DNA of 64,000 nucleotides. Origin: JAJEEA01 sp965243615 (GTDB lineage: Bacteria > Acidobacteriota > Vicinamibacteria > Vicinamibacterales > UBA8438). Below are positions 1 through 10,050 of this stretch, one piece after another; within the stretch, counting starts at the first letter, position 1, and the number at the start of each line of letters is the position of its first letter. The DNA lies in NCBI GenBank assembly GCA_965243615.1, contig CBDEVO010000003.1, positions 6,262,001 to 6,326,000 of the forward strand, written 5' to 3'. The notes under the pieces were generated by a model. It saw nothing but the letters and a program-made list of their open reading frames with translations. It was not told the origin of the DNA and did no database searches. The position numbers and the translations under genes were made by a program.

Positions 1-31
1 CCACGAGGGGATGCTAGGCGAATCTGTGTTG

Positions 32-54
32 AATTGAAAGTGCTACTTTCAATT
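32..54. promoter_or_regulatory. perfect 10-bp inverted repeat, possible operator
   Basis: Arms AATTGAAAGT and ACTTTCAATT flank a 3-nt centre (GCT). The stretch is conspicuously AT-rich against its GC-rich surroundings. There is no T-run after it, so it is a poor intrinsic terminator. The symmetry suits a dimeric regulator site. The owner could be aceE, about 240 bases downstream, or a gene beyond the left edge of the window. Confidence 0.45.
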
Positions 55-291
55 TGCGCAATCCCATCTGACGCACCGGTTTCGGACCGGAGGAAGCGGT
101 CGCGAAGGGACGCTCGACGAGGACATCCGTTTCGTCAAGACCCGCTCGTCACCGGCGTGCCGATCGCGTCAGAGGCCTGACGTGCCCGCGCGCCCGCGGT
201 CGGTGGGGGCCTCATCCGCCGATGTTACACTGGCCGTCATGGTGCGTCGGAGCATGGCCCCCCACCCGCCCCCAGCAAGCCGCTGAGCTGA
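55..291. other. upstream region of aceE, no gene seen
   Basis: No protein-like frame is recognisable between the AT-rich palindrome and the aceE start. No convincing Shine-Dalgarno sequence precedes the aceE ATG, and no clear -35/-10 pair could be assigned. Confidence 0.4.
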
Positions 292-2949
292 ATGACCGAC
301 ACGACACGGGACCTTCCCGGCCTCGACCGGGACGAGATACGCGACTGGCTCGACTCGCTCGACGCCGTCATCGACCACCACGGGCTGACCGCGACCGGTA
401 GGCTGCTGCAGGAGCTGACCCGCCGGGCCGAGCACGCCGGGGTGCAGCTTCCGTTCACCGCGAACACGCCCTACGTCAACACCATCCCGGCCGAGGAGGA
501 CCCCGCCTATCCCGGCGACCGCGACCTCGAGCAGCGGCTGAAGAGCCTCGTCCGCTGGAACGCGCTGGCGATGGTGGTGCGCGCCAACCGCGAGGCGGAC
601 GGCATCGGCGGGCACATCTCGACCTACGCGTCGGCCGCGACCCTCTACGAGGTGGGGTTCAACCACTTCTTCCGGGCGACCACCGAGACGCAGCCCGCCG
701 ACCTCGTCTACTACCAGGGCCACGCGGCGCCGGGGGTCTACGCCCGCGCGTACCTGGAGGGGCGCATCACCGCCGGGCAGATCGAGAACTTCCGGCGCGA
801 GCTGCGGGGGCCGGGCCTGTCGTCGTACCCGCACCCGTGGCTGATGCCCGACTTCTGGGAGTTCCCCACCGTGTCGATGGGGCTCGGCCCCATCATGGGC
901 ATCTACCAGGCCCGGTTCCAGCGGTACCTCGAGGACCGGGGCCTCCTGCCGCCGTCCGACGCCAAGGTGTGGGTGTTCGTGGGCGACGGCGAGACCGACG
1001 AGCCCGAGTCGCTGGGGGCCATCACCCTCGCCGCCCGCGAGCAGCTCGACAACCTGATCTTCGTCGTCAACTGCAACCTGCAGCGGCTCGACGGGCCGGT
1101 GCGCGGGAACGGGCAGATCATCCAGGAGCTCGAGGCGGCGTTCCGGGGGGCGGGCTGGAACGCCATCAAGGTCATCTGGGGGCGCGACTGGGACGCGTTC
1201 CTCGCCGACGACCGGGACGGGCAGCTCGTCCGCCGCATGAGCGAGACGGTCGACGGGCAGTACCAGAAGTACGCGGTCGAGTCGGGCGCGTACATGCGCG
1301 ACCACTTCTGGGCGGGCATGCAGGACCGCGTGGACCACCTGACCGACGGCGAGCTGAAGAAGCTGCGGCTCGGGGGGCACGACCCCGCCAAGGTCCACGC
1401 CGCGTTCGCGGCGGCGGCGGCCCACCGCGGCCGCCCCACCGTCATCCTCGCCCGCACCATCAAGGGCTACGGGCTCGGCGAGGGCGGCGAGGGCCGCAAC
1501 ATCACCCACCAGCAGAAGAAGCTGAACGAGGACGAGCTGCGCGCGTTCCGCGACCGGTTCGGCATCCCCCTGTCGGACGACGAGATCGCCGAGCTGCCAT
1601 TCTATGCGCCGGGCCGCGACACGCCGGAGATGGCGTACCTGCGGAGCCGCCGCGAGGCCCTCGGGGGGCCCGTTCCCGAGCGCCGGAGCCGGGCCGCGCC
1701 CCTGCGCGAGGTGCCGGCCGAGCCGTTCGCCGAGCTCCACGCGGGCACCGGCGGGCGCGAGGCGTCGCTGACCATGGGCTTCGCCCGGCTGCTGAGCCGG
1801 CTGCTGCGCGACCCCGTCGTCGGCGATCTGATCGTGCCGATCGTGCCCGACGAGGCGCGGACGTTCGGCATGGAGTCGCTCTTCCGGCAGGTGGGCATCT
1901 ACGCCCACGCGGGGCAGCTCTACGAGCCGGTCGACCACGCCACCCTGCTCTACTACCGCGAGGGCGAGGACGGGCAGATACTCGAGGAGGGCATCACCGA
2001 GGCGGGGTCGATGTCGTCGTTCATCGCGGCGGGCACCGCCTACGCGACGCACGGGGTCAACACCATCCCGTTCTTCATCTTCTACTCGATGTTCGGGCTG
2101 CAGCGCGTCGGCGACCTCATCTGGGCCGCCGCCGACTCGCGCTGCCGGGGGTTCCTGGTCGGCGGCACGGCGGGGCGGACGACCCTCGCCGGCGAGGGCC
2201 TGCAGCACCAGGACGGCCAGAGCCACCTGCTCGCGAGCCCGGTGCCCAACCTGCTCGCCTACGACCCCGCCTACGCCTACGAGCTGGCCGTCATCGTCGA
2301 GGACGGCATCCGCCGCATGTACGTCGACGGCGAGAGCGTGTTCTACTACCTGACGGTCGAGAACGAGGCCTATCCGATGCCGGCGATGCCCGAAGGGGCG
2401 CGCGGGGGCATCCTGCGGGGGCTCTACCGGCTGCGGCCGGCCCGCGAGCCGAGGAAGCACCGGGCGCAGCTTCTCGCGAGCGGCGCGATACTGCGCGAGG
2501 CCCTCGCGGCGCAGGCGCTGCTCGAGCGCTACGACGTGGCCGCCGACGTGTGGAGCGTCACGAGCTGGGGGCAGCTCCACCGCGACGGCCACGCCTGCGA
2601 CCGCTGGAACCGGCTGCACCCGCTCGAGACGCCGCGGGTGCCCTGGCTGACGCAGTGCCTCGGGCCGGCCCCGGGGGTGGTGGTGGCGGCGAGCGACTAC
2701 GTCAAGGCGCTGCCCGACGCGCTCGGGCGATGGCTCGACCAGCGACTGGTGACGCTCGGCACCGACGGCTTCGGCCGTAGCGACACACGCGAGGCGTTGC
2801 GCGACTTCTTCGAGGTGGACGCGCGGTTCATCGCGGTGGCGGCGCTGCAGGGCCTGACCGCTGACGGCGCAGTGGAGCCGGCGGTCGTGGCCCGGGCCAT
2901 CGCGGATCTCGGCATCGACCCCGACAAGCCGGACCCGGCGGTGAGCTGA
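292..2949 (+). CDS. aceE: pyruvate dehydrogenase E1 component, homodimeric type
   Basis: This is thiamine-diphosphate-dependent pyruvate decarboxylase/dehydrogenase E1, which passes acetyl groups to the lipoyl domain of E2 in the cytosolic PDH complex. It has 885 residues, the usual size of the single-chain (AceE-type) E1. The ThDP/Mg motif is visible as GDGETDEP from residue 231 and ends at N260-C-N262. Long stretches such as the HQQKKLNEDELR region near residue 405 and QDGQSHLLASPVPN near 644 are typical of AceE. The start ATG has a weak ribosome binding site, but no longer in-frame start exists. aceF begins 44 nt downstream, so the two form an operon. E3 (lipoamide dehydrogenase) is not in the window. 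Confidence 0.97.
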   Translation: MTDTTRDLPGLDRDEIRDWLDSLDAVIDHHGLTATGRLLQELTRRAEHAGVQLPFTANTPYVNTIPAEEDPAYPGDRDLEQRLKSLVRWNALAMVVRANREADGIGGHISTYASAATLYEVGFNHFFRATTETQPADLVYYQGHAAPGVYARAYLEGRITAGQIENFRRELRGPGLSSYPHPWLMPDFWEFPTVSMGLGPIMGIYQARFQRYLEDRGLLPPSDAKVWVFVGDGETDEPESLGAITLAAREQLDNLIFVVNCNLQRLDGPVRGNGQIIQELEAAFRGAGWNAIKVIWGRDWDAFLADDRDGQLVRRMSETVDGQYQKYAVESGAYMRDHFWAGMQDRVDHLTDGELKKLRLGGHDPAKVHAAFAAAAAHRGRPTVILARTIKGYGLGEGGEGRNITHQQKKLNEDELRAFRDRFGIPLSDDEIAELPFYAPGRDTPEMAYLRSRREALGGPVPERRSRAAPLREVPAEPFAELHAGTGGREASLTMGFARLLSRLLRDPVVGDLIVPIVPDEARTFGMESLFRQVGIYAHAGQLYEPVDHATLLYYREGEDGQILEEGITEAGSMSSFIAAGTAYATHGVNTIPFFIFYSMFGLQRVGDLIWAAADSRCRGFLVGGTAGRTTLAGEGLQHQDGQSHLLASPVPNLLAYDPAYAYELAVIVEDGIRRMYVDGESVFYYLTVENEAYPMPAMPEGARGGILRGLYRLRPAREPRKHRAQLLASGAILREALAAQALLERYDVAADVWSVTSWGQLHRDGHACDRWNRLHPLETPRVPWLTQCLGPAPGVVVAASDYVKALPDALGRWLDQRLVTLGTDGFGRSDTREALRDFFEVDARFIAVAALQGLTADGAVEPAVVARAIADLGIDPDKPDPAVS

Positions 2950-2993
2950 CGAGCAGCGCGGAACGGCCCGCGCGACTTGCACGGAGAGGACGG

Positions 2994-4354
2994 TTGGCGA
3001 CAGAGGTCAGGCTGCCGGAGCTGGGCGAAGGGGTGGAACGCGCCGACGTGGTGCGGGTGCTGGTGGCCCCGGGAGACACGGTGGCGGTCGACCAGGCGCT
3101 GCTGGAGATCGAGACCGACAAGGCGACGGTCGAGGTGCCGTCTCCGGTGGCGGGCACCGTCACCACGGTGGCAGCCGAGGCGGGCGCTACCCTCGCCGTC
3201 GGGGGGCTGATCGCCTCCCTCGAAGCGGATGGAGACGGACCGGTAGAGGATGCGCCGACCGAGGCCGAGGCCGGGGCCGAGGCACCGGCGGCGGAGATGC
3301 CCGCCGCCGAGCCCGCACCAAGCCCGGCGACGGACCCGACGCCTCCCTCCCCGGCCGCGCCGGCGACCCTCGAACCGCAGTCCACGACACCCCGGCGCCG
3401 CGCGCTCGCCGCCCCGTCGGTGCGCAAGCTGGCACGAGAGATCGGCGTCGACATCGACGCCGTGGAGGGCTCCGGCGCCAACGGTCGGGTGAGCCTCGAC
3501 GACGTCAAGGCCCACGCCCGACGGGCGTTGGAGCGGTTGCGCTCGCCCGCGCCCCAACCCGCCGGTCCGGGGCAGCCGCCCGCTCCCGCGCAGCCTCCGG
3601 CCCCCGCCCTGCCCGACTTTTCCCGGTGGGGACCGATCGAGCGCACGCCGATGCGCAACGTGCGGCGGACCGTCGCGCGCCGGATGAGCACCTCGTGGCA
3701 GACGGTGCCCCACGTCACCCAGCACGACCGGGCCGACGTCGGCGAGCTCGAGGCGGTGCGCCGGACCCTGAAGCGCACGGCGCCCGATCTGCCGCTGACC
3801 GTCACCGCATTCGCGGTCGCCGTCTGCGCCGCCGCGCTCAGGGAGTTCCCGCAGTTCAACGCGTCGATCGACGTCGCGCGCGACGAGATCGTCTACAAGC
3901 GGTACGTCAACATCGGGGTGGCCGTCGACACCGAGCGGGGGCTCATCGTGCCGGTCATTCCCGAGGCCGACCGGAAGAGCCTGCCCGCCTTGTCCACCGA
4001 GATCGCCGAGGTCGCGGCGGCGGCGCGCACCACCGGCCTCCCCCGCGAGCGCCTCGAGGGCGGCACGTTCACCATCACCAACCTCGGCGGCCTCGGCGGC
4101 ACCGCGTTCACGCCGATCGTGAACTACCCCGAGGTGGCCATCCTCGGGATGTCCCGGTCGGCGCCCGCGCCGGTGTGGGCCGGCGACCGGTTCGAGCCCC
4201 GGCCGATGCTGCCGCTGTCGCTGTCGTACGACCACCGGCTCATCGACGGCGCCGACGCGGTGCGCTTCCTGCGGTGGGTGGCCGAGCGGCTGGAGCACCC
4301 GCTGCTGATCGAGCTCCAGCCTCCGGCCTCGGCGGACGGGGAGTCCGCGCCGGC

Positions 4355-4358
<4 letters not shown>
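2994..4358 (+). CDS. aceF: dihydrolipoamide acetyltransferase, PDH E2
   Basis: This E2 acyltransferase carries acetyl groups on a lipoyl-lysine and transfers them to CoA. It has one N-terminal lipoyl domain (residues 1-75, lipoyl lysine K43 in ETDKATVEV), an Ala/Pro-rich linker, a peripheral E3/E1-binding domain (about 138-174), a second Pro-rich linker, and the catalytic domain from about 215 to the end with HRLIDG at 414-419. The start is TTG, chosen because MATEVRLPELGEG is the canonical N-terminus and GGAGAGGA lies just upstream. The C-terminal tail after about residue 430 (IELQPPASADGESAPA) is unusual: its IELQ codons repeat exactly the first codons of the next gene. The stop overlaps the next start by ATGA. 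Confidence 0.95.

Positions 4359-4370
<12 letters not shown>
4306..4370. repeat. 15-bp direct repeat at the aceF/opuCA junction
   Basis: TGATCGAGCTCCAGC occurs at 4306-4320 inside the aceF tail and again at 4356-4370 at the start of opuCA, 50 bases apart. It gives LIELQ in AceF and MIELQ in OpuCA. Fainter similarity continues for about 25 bases after each copy. This looks like an old tandem duplication of the opuCA start that extended aceF. Confidence 0.6.
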
Positions 4371-5124
<754 letters not shown>

Positions 5125-5128
<4 letters not shown>

Positions 5129-5217
5129 CGGCACAGGTGGCGCCGCGGGGCGAGACGCCGTGCCGCGACGCCCGGCCCATCGGCCCGCCGCTCGCCTCCG
5201 GGAGCCCCGACGCATGA
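5125..5217 (+). CDS. 30-codon mini-ORF created by tandem duplication
   Basis: A possible coupled leader peptide between opuCA and opuCBC. Its ATG overlaps the opuCA stop (ATGA at 5125-5128) and its TGA overlaps the opuCBC start (ATGA at 5214-5217), so ribosomes could pass through all three frames. Its last 21 residues are a diverged copy of the OpuCA tail (ETPCRDAR is shared). It has no recognisable function and no membrane segment. It could be a translational relay or only a by-product of the duplication. Confidence 0.4.
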
Positions 5218-6728
5218 GCGAACAGCTCGCGCTGCTGCCGGAATACCTCACCGCCCACCTGCAGCTCACCCTGCTGGCCCTGCTCTGCAGCACCGCGGTG
5301 AGTCTGCCGACCGGGGTGGCGGTGACCCGCGTGCGGTGGCTGGAGCGGCCGGTGCTGGGGGTGGCCGCGGTCATCCAGACCGTGCCGAGCCTCGCCCTGC
5401 TCGCGGTCATGGTGCCGCTCCTGGCGGGGCTGGGCGTGCAGAGCATCGGCTTTCTCCCGGCGTTCATCGGCCTCACGCTCTACGGCGTGCTGCCCATCCT
5501 GCGCAACACGGTCACCGGCATCGCCGGCGTCGACCCCGCCCTGACCGAGGCGGCGCGGGCCGTCGGCATGACCCCATGGCAGCAGTTGCGCCGCGTCGAG
5601 CTGCCCCTCGCCATGCCCGTCATCGTGGCCGGGCTGCGCACCGCCACGGTGTGGACGGTGGGGGTGGCGACCCTCTCGACCCCGGTGGGGGCGACCAGCC
5701 TCGGCAACTACATCTTCAGCGGCCTGCAGACCCGGAACTACACGGCGGTGCTCGTGGGGTGCGTCGCCGCCGCGGTGCTCGCCCTCGTCCTCGACGGCCT
5801 CGTGCGGGGCCTCGCGGCGGAGGGCCGCGGGGGCCGGACGCGCCAGGCGGCGGCCGCGGCGGCCGTCGCCGCGCTGTATCTCTACGCCGGCATCACCCTC
5901 GCCGCAGCCCTCGCGCCGCGGGGCGAGCGCCCGGTGGCCATCGGCGCCAAGACCTTCACCGAGCAGTACATCCTGGCCAACCTCATCGGCGGACTGATCG
6001 AGGAGGAGACCGGGCGCGAGACGACGCAGCTCCAGTCGCTCGGGTCGATGGTCGTCTTCGACGCCCTCGCGGCGGGCGACGTCGACGTCTACGTGGATTA
6101 CTCCGGCACCCTCTGGGCCAACGAGCTGGGCCGCGACACCGCGGGTGTCGACCGCGCGGCGGTGCTCGCGGGCGTCGCCGACCATCTCCGCGACAACTAC
6201 GGCATCGTGGTGGCGGCGACCCTCGGGTTCGAGAACGCCTACGCGGTGGCGATGCGCGCCGACGACGCGGCGGCGCGCGGCCTGACCCGCCTGAGCGAGC
6301 TGACCCCGGTCGCGCCGCAACTGTCGATGGGCGGCGACTACGAGTTCTTCTCACGGCCCGAATGGACCGCGATCCGCGACGCTTACGGGCTGCAGCTTCG
6401 CGAGCGGCGGCCGATGGACCCGGCCCTGATGTACCAGGCGGCGGCCGAGGGCGCGGTCGACCTGATCAGCGCCTTCACGACCGACGGGCGCATCACCGCG
6501 TTCGATCTGACCCTGCTCGACGACGACCGCGGGGCGATTCCGCCCTACGACGCCCTAGTCCTGGTCAGCGCCCGTCTCGCCCGCGCGGCGCCGGACGTGC
6601 TGGCCGCCCTCGGCCGGCTCGACGGCGCCATCGACGCCCCCGCGATGCGGCAGATGAACCTGGCCGTCGACGAGCGGGGCGCCGATCCCACGGAGGTCGC
6701 CGCCGATTTCCTGCGGCTTCTCCCGTAG
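5214..6728 (+). CDS. ABC transporter permease fused to substrate-binding domain (OpuCB-OpuCC type)
   Basis: This is the membrane part of the osmolyte importer. The N-terminal half (residues 1 to about 235) is a BPD_transp_1 permease with several hydrophobic segments and the EAA-loop-like stretch LTEAARAVGMTPWQQLRRVELPLAMPV around residues 115-140. The C-terminal half (about 240-504) is an OpuAC-like glycine-betaine/choline binding domain beginning VAIGAKTFTEQYILANLIG. Fusion of permease and binding protein is known in this family. The ATG at 5214 is used because MSEQLALLPEYL starts the permease and GGGAG precedes it. A GTG upstream in frame at 5118 would add 32 basic, permease-unlike residues. 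With aceE, aceF and opuCA it forms one compact + strand cluster. Confidence 0.88.
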   Translation: MSEQLALLPEYLTAHLQLTLLALLCSTAVSLPTGVAVTRVRWLERPVLGVAAVIQTVPSLALLAVMVPLLAGLGVQSIGFLPAFIGLTLYGVLPILRNTVTGIAGVDPALTEAARAVGMTPWQQLRRVELPLAMPVIVAGLRTATVWTVGVATLSTPVGATSLGNYIFSGLQTRNYTAVLVGCVAAAVLALVLDGLVRGLAAEGRGGRTRQAAAAAAVAALYLYAGITLAAALAPRGERPVAIGAKTFTEQYILANLIGGLIEEETGRETTQLQSLGSMVVFDALAAGDVDVYVDYSGTLWANELGRDTAGVDRAAVLAGVADHLRDNYGIVVAATLGFENAYAVAMRADDAAARGLTRLSELTPVAPQLSMGGDYEFFSRPEWTAIRDAYGLQLRERRPMDPALMYQAAAEGAVDLISAFTTDGRITAFDLTLLDDDRGAIPPYDALVLVSARLARAAPDVLAALGRLDGAIDAPAMRQMNLAVDERGADPTEVAADFLRLLP

Positions 6729-6807
6729 GCGGCCTCGGGCGGACGTGCGCGAGACGGCGGGACCGCAGATCGCGGAGGGCGCGACCGCCGACCCTCGCCT
6801 CGACTCC

Positions 6808-8037
6808 CTATTCGCCTGGAAGCCGGCTTGGCTCCGAACGGCCCAGGAGCACCACGGCGTCAAACGACATCACGAGATTCCAATACTCCCACCCGGCCGG
6901 ATAGGCCTGCAATGCGTTCAGTCGCGCCTGCCTCAGCGGGGCCCGCAGCCCTCGAAGGTCGAACAATGTCCAGTCCGCTACGGCGGCGGAGCGAAATGGC
7001 CGTAGCGCTCTCTGCTGCTCCCAGGTGCAAGGTCTGGGAAAGTCCCCGGGAGAAGTATCCTGGCAGTTGATAATCGCGAGGTTCAGCATCCCTGTTCGCT
7101 CAGCGATCGCCAATTCCGCGACAAAATTCGCGAGGGTGGAGGAGCCGAAATCGTGCATCAATCCGCGGGCGGCATGGTAGGCGCCGAGCCGGAGCATCAC
7201 GCGCGGCTTCGGTTCGCCTTCTTCCTTCGCAGCCTGGTATTGGCGCAAGAAGAGCTCCTTCTTGAGGCTCCGGCTCGCGTGTTCCCGGGGGGCGGCAATT
7301 CGCCAACGCAACGCGTCGAGTATGTAGCCCAGCTCGATCTCCGGCCCGGCTTGCGCCGGTTGAGTGACTTGCTCGATGGCATCTCGGAAGGCACGGGTGT
7401 CGTAATCCCCGCTTCCCTCCGCCGCCGCGACTCGCTCCAGCAAGGATTGTGCCGTCTGTCGCTTCGCGGGCCGTGGCGACAGCTCCGCCAGCCTCTTCAG
7501 CAATGGAGCGGCTCGATACTCGGCATCCACTCCCCAGATCAAGGGCGCTGCCGACTTGCGGTGTGGGCCGCTGACGCTGCCGAGTGTCTCGTAGAAGGCA
7601 ACGTCCTCCTCCGAGATCGGCGGCACGCTATTGTTCGGCAGACGAGGCAACGTTGCTCCCCGGAAGTGAGCAAGGGCCTGCCGATCGCCGAATCTTGCGA
7701 ACTTGTCGAGCCTGTCGCCGAGCCAGGGGCCAGCTTCGATGGCTACGTGCTTGTAACCCAGAGGGACGAGCTCCCGCCAGAGAGCGGCCACCAGAATCGG
7801 GACCTCCCGGACGTCATGCTCCTCGCCGATGAATACGAACTGGGCCTCGGCCGCCTCGGTGCGAAACCACTCCGCCGCAGGCCCTTCGAGCCCTCCCTCG
7901 GCACTCAGGGCGACCTTGAGGGCGCTCTGTTCCAAGTAGGCGGCGACAGTCTCGTGAATTCCCCGGCTTGGACCATCCTGGGCCGCGGCGGTTTGGCAGA
8001 ACGCCACACAGGTCAAGAGTCGCAGCAGGAATCGCAT
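6808..8037 (-). CDS. secreted EreA/ChaN-like superfamily protein
   Basis: It has 409 residues with an N-terminal signal peptide (MRFLLRLLTCVAFCQTAAAQ). The conserved core starts FVFIGEEHDVREVPILVAAL and is followed by AIEAG about 30 residues later. A later conserved His lies in LGAYHAARG. This Glu/His arrangement is that of the erythromycin esterase, ChaN and TraB/TIKI-like fold, so it may be a metal-dependent hydrolase or heme/iron-binding protein exported to the periplasm. The exact reaction cannot be assigned. Base composition and codon use are visibly less GC-biased than the flanking genes (many A/T third positions), suggesting acquisition by transfer. It stands alone on the minus strand, convergent with the transporter genes. 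Confidence 0.55.
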   Translation of the reverse strand: MRFLLRLLTCVAFCQTAAAQDGPSRGIHETVAAYLEQSALKVALSAEGGLEGPAAEWFRTEAAEAQFVFIGEEHDVREVPILVAALWRELVPLGYKHVAIEAGPWLGDRLDKFARFGDRQALAHFRGATLPRLPNNSVPPISEEDVAFYETLGSVSGPHRKSAAPLIWGVDAEYRAAPLLKRLAELSPRPAKRQTAQSLLERVAAAEGSGDYDTRAFRDAIEQVTQPAQAGPEIELGYILDALRWRIAAPREHASRSLKKELFLRQYQAAKEEGEPKPRVMLRLGAYHAARGLMHDFGSSTLANFVAELAIAERTGMLNLAIINCQDTSPGDFPRPCTWEQQRALRPFRSAAVADWTLFDLRGLRAPLRQARLNALQAYPAGWEYWNLVMSFDAVVLLGRSEPSRLPGE

Positions 8038-8417
8038 GGGCGCCTCGCGCTCTGATGTGAGGCCAAGACTGCGCGTACTGTGTCAGATCCGGCCGATTCG
8101 ATCCACTCGGCACCCGCTTCGAGCGCCACGTCCGTCCGCTCGCGATCGCCGCCCGCGACTGCAACTTCCGCCGCGAGCCGCGGCGAGCATGCTCGCGCCG
8201 GGTTGCGTCCCACGACGACCACCTCGACGCCGCGGCCAGCGCCGCCCCGGCACCGAGTGCTGCCCGCCCCGCTGCTTGCGGCACGGCGCACGAAGCGGTG
8301 GCCAGCGCCGGTCGGTCCGGCCGAGGTGCGGGCCAGTCGCCGCCGGGAGCCCGCTGAACGCGGTTCCCATCCGTACGCCCGCGCACCGATGCAGGCGACT
8401 GGCCGTAGAATGACGCC
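8038..8417. other. 380-base region without an assigned gene
   Basis: No intact gene is seen. On the minus strand a patchy frame reads like a nucleotide-binding enzyme fragment (a VEVVVVGRNPA stretch and an AGAEWIESAG stretch) without start or continuous domain. It could be a decayed dehydrogenase relic, but the evidence is too thin for a gene call. Confidence 0.3.
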
Positions 8418-9038
8418 ATGTGCACCTTGCGCCATCTCGCCGCGCTGTCCGTCCTCCTGATCGCGACCCCGCTCGCCGCCCAGGACGGGGCTGGCCCCGT
8501 CCCCAAGGTCGCGCCGAGCGGACGGGTCACGACGAGCGTGACCTTCGACGGGCGCGTCCTGCGCGACGGCGGGTGGTTCACCTATACGCCGTCCCACTCG
8601 GGCCCGTCGCGCATCACCATCGACCACGGCCAGCCGCACGCGCGGGGCCGCGCGATCTTCGGGGGGCTGGTGCCGTACGGCGAGGTCTGGCGCCTGGGGG
8701 CGAACTGGGCCACCCGGCTGACCCTCGACTTCGACGTTCGCTTCGGCGACCTCGACGTCCCGCGGGGCGAGTACACCCTGTTCATGCTCCCGCGCGAGGA
8801 CGGCGGCGAGTTGATCGTCAGCCGCCAGACCCGGCACTGGGGCACCGACTACGACCCGTCGCTCGACTTCGGCCGGACGCCGATCCATCGGCGGGAGCTG
8901 GCGGAGCCGGTCCGGAGCCTCGCGGTCACGCTCGAGCCGGACCTGCCGGCGGAAGAGGGAGCCGTCCCCTCCGGGACGCTCCGCATCGCCTGGGGACGGG
9001 CGGAGTACCTCGCCGACTGGCAGATGCTGTGGCCGTAG
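8418..9038 (+). CDS. secreted DUF2911 family protein
   Basis: It has 206 residues with a signal peptide (MCTLRHLAALSVLLIATPLAAQ). The DUF2911 signature is clear: YGEVWRLGANWATRL about a third of the way in, followed by PRGEYTLFMLPR and a later PSGTLRIAWG segment. DUF2911 proteins are exported beta-rich proteins of unknown function common in Bacteroidetes and Acidobacteria. No partner gene is adjacent: the neighbours are a divergent EreA/ChaN-like gene and a minus-strand VapBC pair. Confidence 0.85.
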   Translation: MCTLRHLAALSVLLIATPLAAQDGAGPVPKVAPSGRVTTSVTFDGRVLRDGGWFTYTPSHSGPSRITIDHGQPHARGRAIFGGLVPYGEVWRLGANWATRLTLDFDVRFGDLDVPRGEYTLFMLPREDGGELIVSRQTRHWGTDYDPSLDFGRTPIHRRELAEPVRSLAVTLEPDLPAEEGAVPSGTLRIAWGRAEYLADWQMLWP

Positions 9039-9330
9039 GAGACCGCCCGGGACTCTGGCCGAAACCACTCCCGCGTCACCGGGCCGGGTCGGCCGCCTCG
9101 GCCCTGCACAAGCCTGCCCTGGAGCGGGGCATGGCCCACCTCGACGCGATTCTCCGGTTCAGGGTTGGCGTTTGGCATAACGCCCTTGGTGGGTCCGATG
9201 CTCCGATATGTGCACGTTGCCGCGTTCGTCGCCGCGCCCCGGGCCTCTTCTCCCATCCCCGGGGCCGGCGCGCACAATTTCGGCCTGGAACTCGCGGCCG
9301 ATCCGACGCCGCGACCGTCCGGCGACCCGC
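9039..9330. other. 292-base spacer, nothing recognised
   Basis: No coding or RNA feature is recognised between the DUF2911 gene and the convergent vapC. Confidence 0.35.
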
Positions 9331-9756
9331 TCAGAGGGGGTTGCGCCATCTGAGGCCCGGGAACCGCGCGAAGTCGGAGTCGTTGGAATGCACTTCCGCT
9401 TGATACTCGATGGCCAGCGCCGCGACATGAGCGTCGGTCACCAGATCGCCTCCGACCCCGCAGGCATCGAGACTGCGCCGCACATGCGTCAGGTGGTCGG
9501 CGCCGGGGTTGATCGGAGTGACATGGGCGTACCGGAACCAGTCGCTGACGTGGCCCACGGCGTCAGCCACGGTGATGGGCGACGTCAGCACGCGCGAATG
9601 CGTCATCAGCCGTACGAAACCGGTCGAGACCACCCAGGGCACGCCGACTCTCTCCGAGCCGTTGATCAGCCCCTCCCACCAGTGTCTGGCCGCCTCGTGC
9701 CACGGTGCCGCGTCGTTGTAGGCGTAGACGAGCAGATTGGTGTCCGGCACGATCAT
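9331..9756 (-). CDS. vapC: VapC-type PIN-domain toxin
   Basis: This is a type II toxin-antitoxin ribonuclease of 141 residues, the usual VapC length. Acidic metal-binding residues are visible: D5 in MIVPDTNLLVYAY, a D in GGDLVTDAHVAALA, and D in SNDSDFARF near the end. Its ATG overlaps the upstream antitoxin stop (ATGA at 9753-9756), so toxin is translated only in coupling with antitoxin. All key acidic residues appear present, so it is probably active. Confidence 0.9.
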   Translation of the reverse strand: MIVPDTNLLVYAYNDAAPWHEAARHWWEGLINGSERVGVPWVVSTGFVRLMTHSRVLTSPITVADAVGHVSDWFRYAHVTPINPGADHLTHVRRSLDACGVGGDLVTDAHVAALAIEYQAEVHSNDSDFARFPGLRWRNPL

Positions 9757-10013
9757 CGCTCGCTCTCCGCGACGAAGTCCTCGACTTCCAGTTGGTCGTT
9801 GAGCTGGTTGAGCCTCAACGGATCCACACCCGGCACCAGTCCGCTACGGTTGGGAACCACCCGGAATCGCGGCGGCCGGGACCCGGGCGAAGCGGGCGCC
9901 ATGCCGCGGCGCAGCACCTCGTTCACGACCTGCTTGAACGGCTTGTCGTGCAGCCGGCTCTGTGCCTTGAGGAAATCGGCCACGTCATCGTCCAGGGTCA
10001 ACGTCGTTCTCAT
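9753..10013 (-). CDS. vapB: VapB-type antitoxin
   Basis: It has 86 residues. The N-terminal MRTTLTLDDDVADFLKAQSR is the ribbon-helix-helix DNA-binding segment of VapB/Arc-type antitoxins, and the C-terminal acidic part (LNDQLEVEDFVAESER) would wrap the toxin. The start is set at the ATG beginning this segment. The frame extends further upstream but only with low-complexity basic sequence. A palindromic operator candidate lies 24 bases upstream, consistent with autoregulation of the vapBC operon. Confidence 0.88.
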   Translation of the reverse strand: MRTTLTLDDDVADFLKAQSRLHDKPFKQVVNEVLRRGMAPASPGSRPPRFRVVPNRSGLVPGVDPLRLNQLNDQLEVEDFVAESER

Positions 10014-10036
10014 GTGCGCATCATGATGGCCATGAC

Positions 10037-10050
10037 TCTTGATGTCAAGA
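10037..10050 (-). promoter_or_regulatory. candidate vapBC operator
   Basis: TCTTGA-TG-TCAAGA is a perfect 6-bp inverted repeat with a 2-base centre, ending 24 bases before the vapB ATG. Ribbon-helix-helix antitoxins typically bind such short palindromes over their own promoter. A related sequence occurs at 25583-25619. Confidence 0.5.

Noticed and set aside
169..2982. Very long open frame on the minus strand opposite aceE
   Set aside because: Antisense shadow caused by high GC and codon bias; low-complexity Arg/Ala/Pro content and no protein-like features, whereas aceE is unmistakable.
6729..6807. Terminator between the transporter and the EreA/ChaN-like gene
   Set aside because: Only GC-rich self-complementarity without a T-run; not distinguishable from background.
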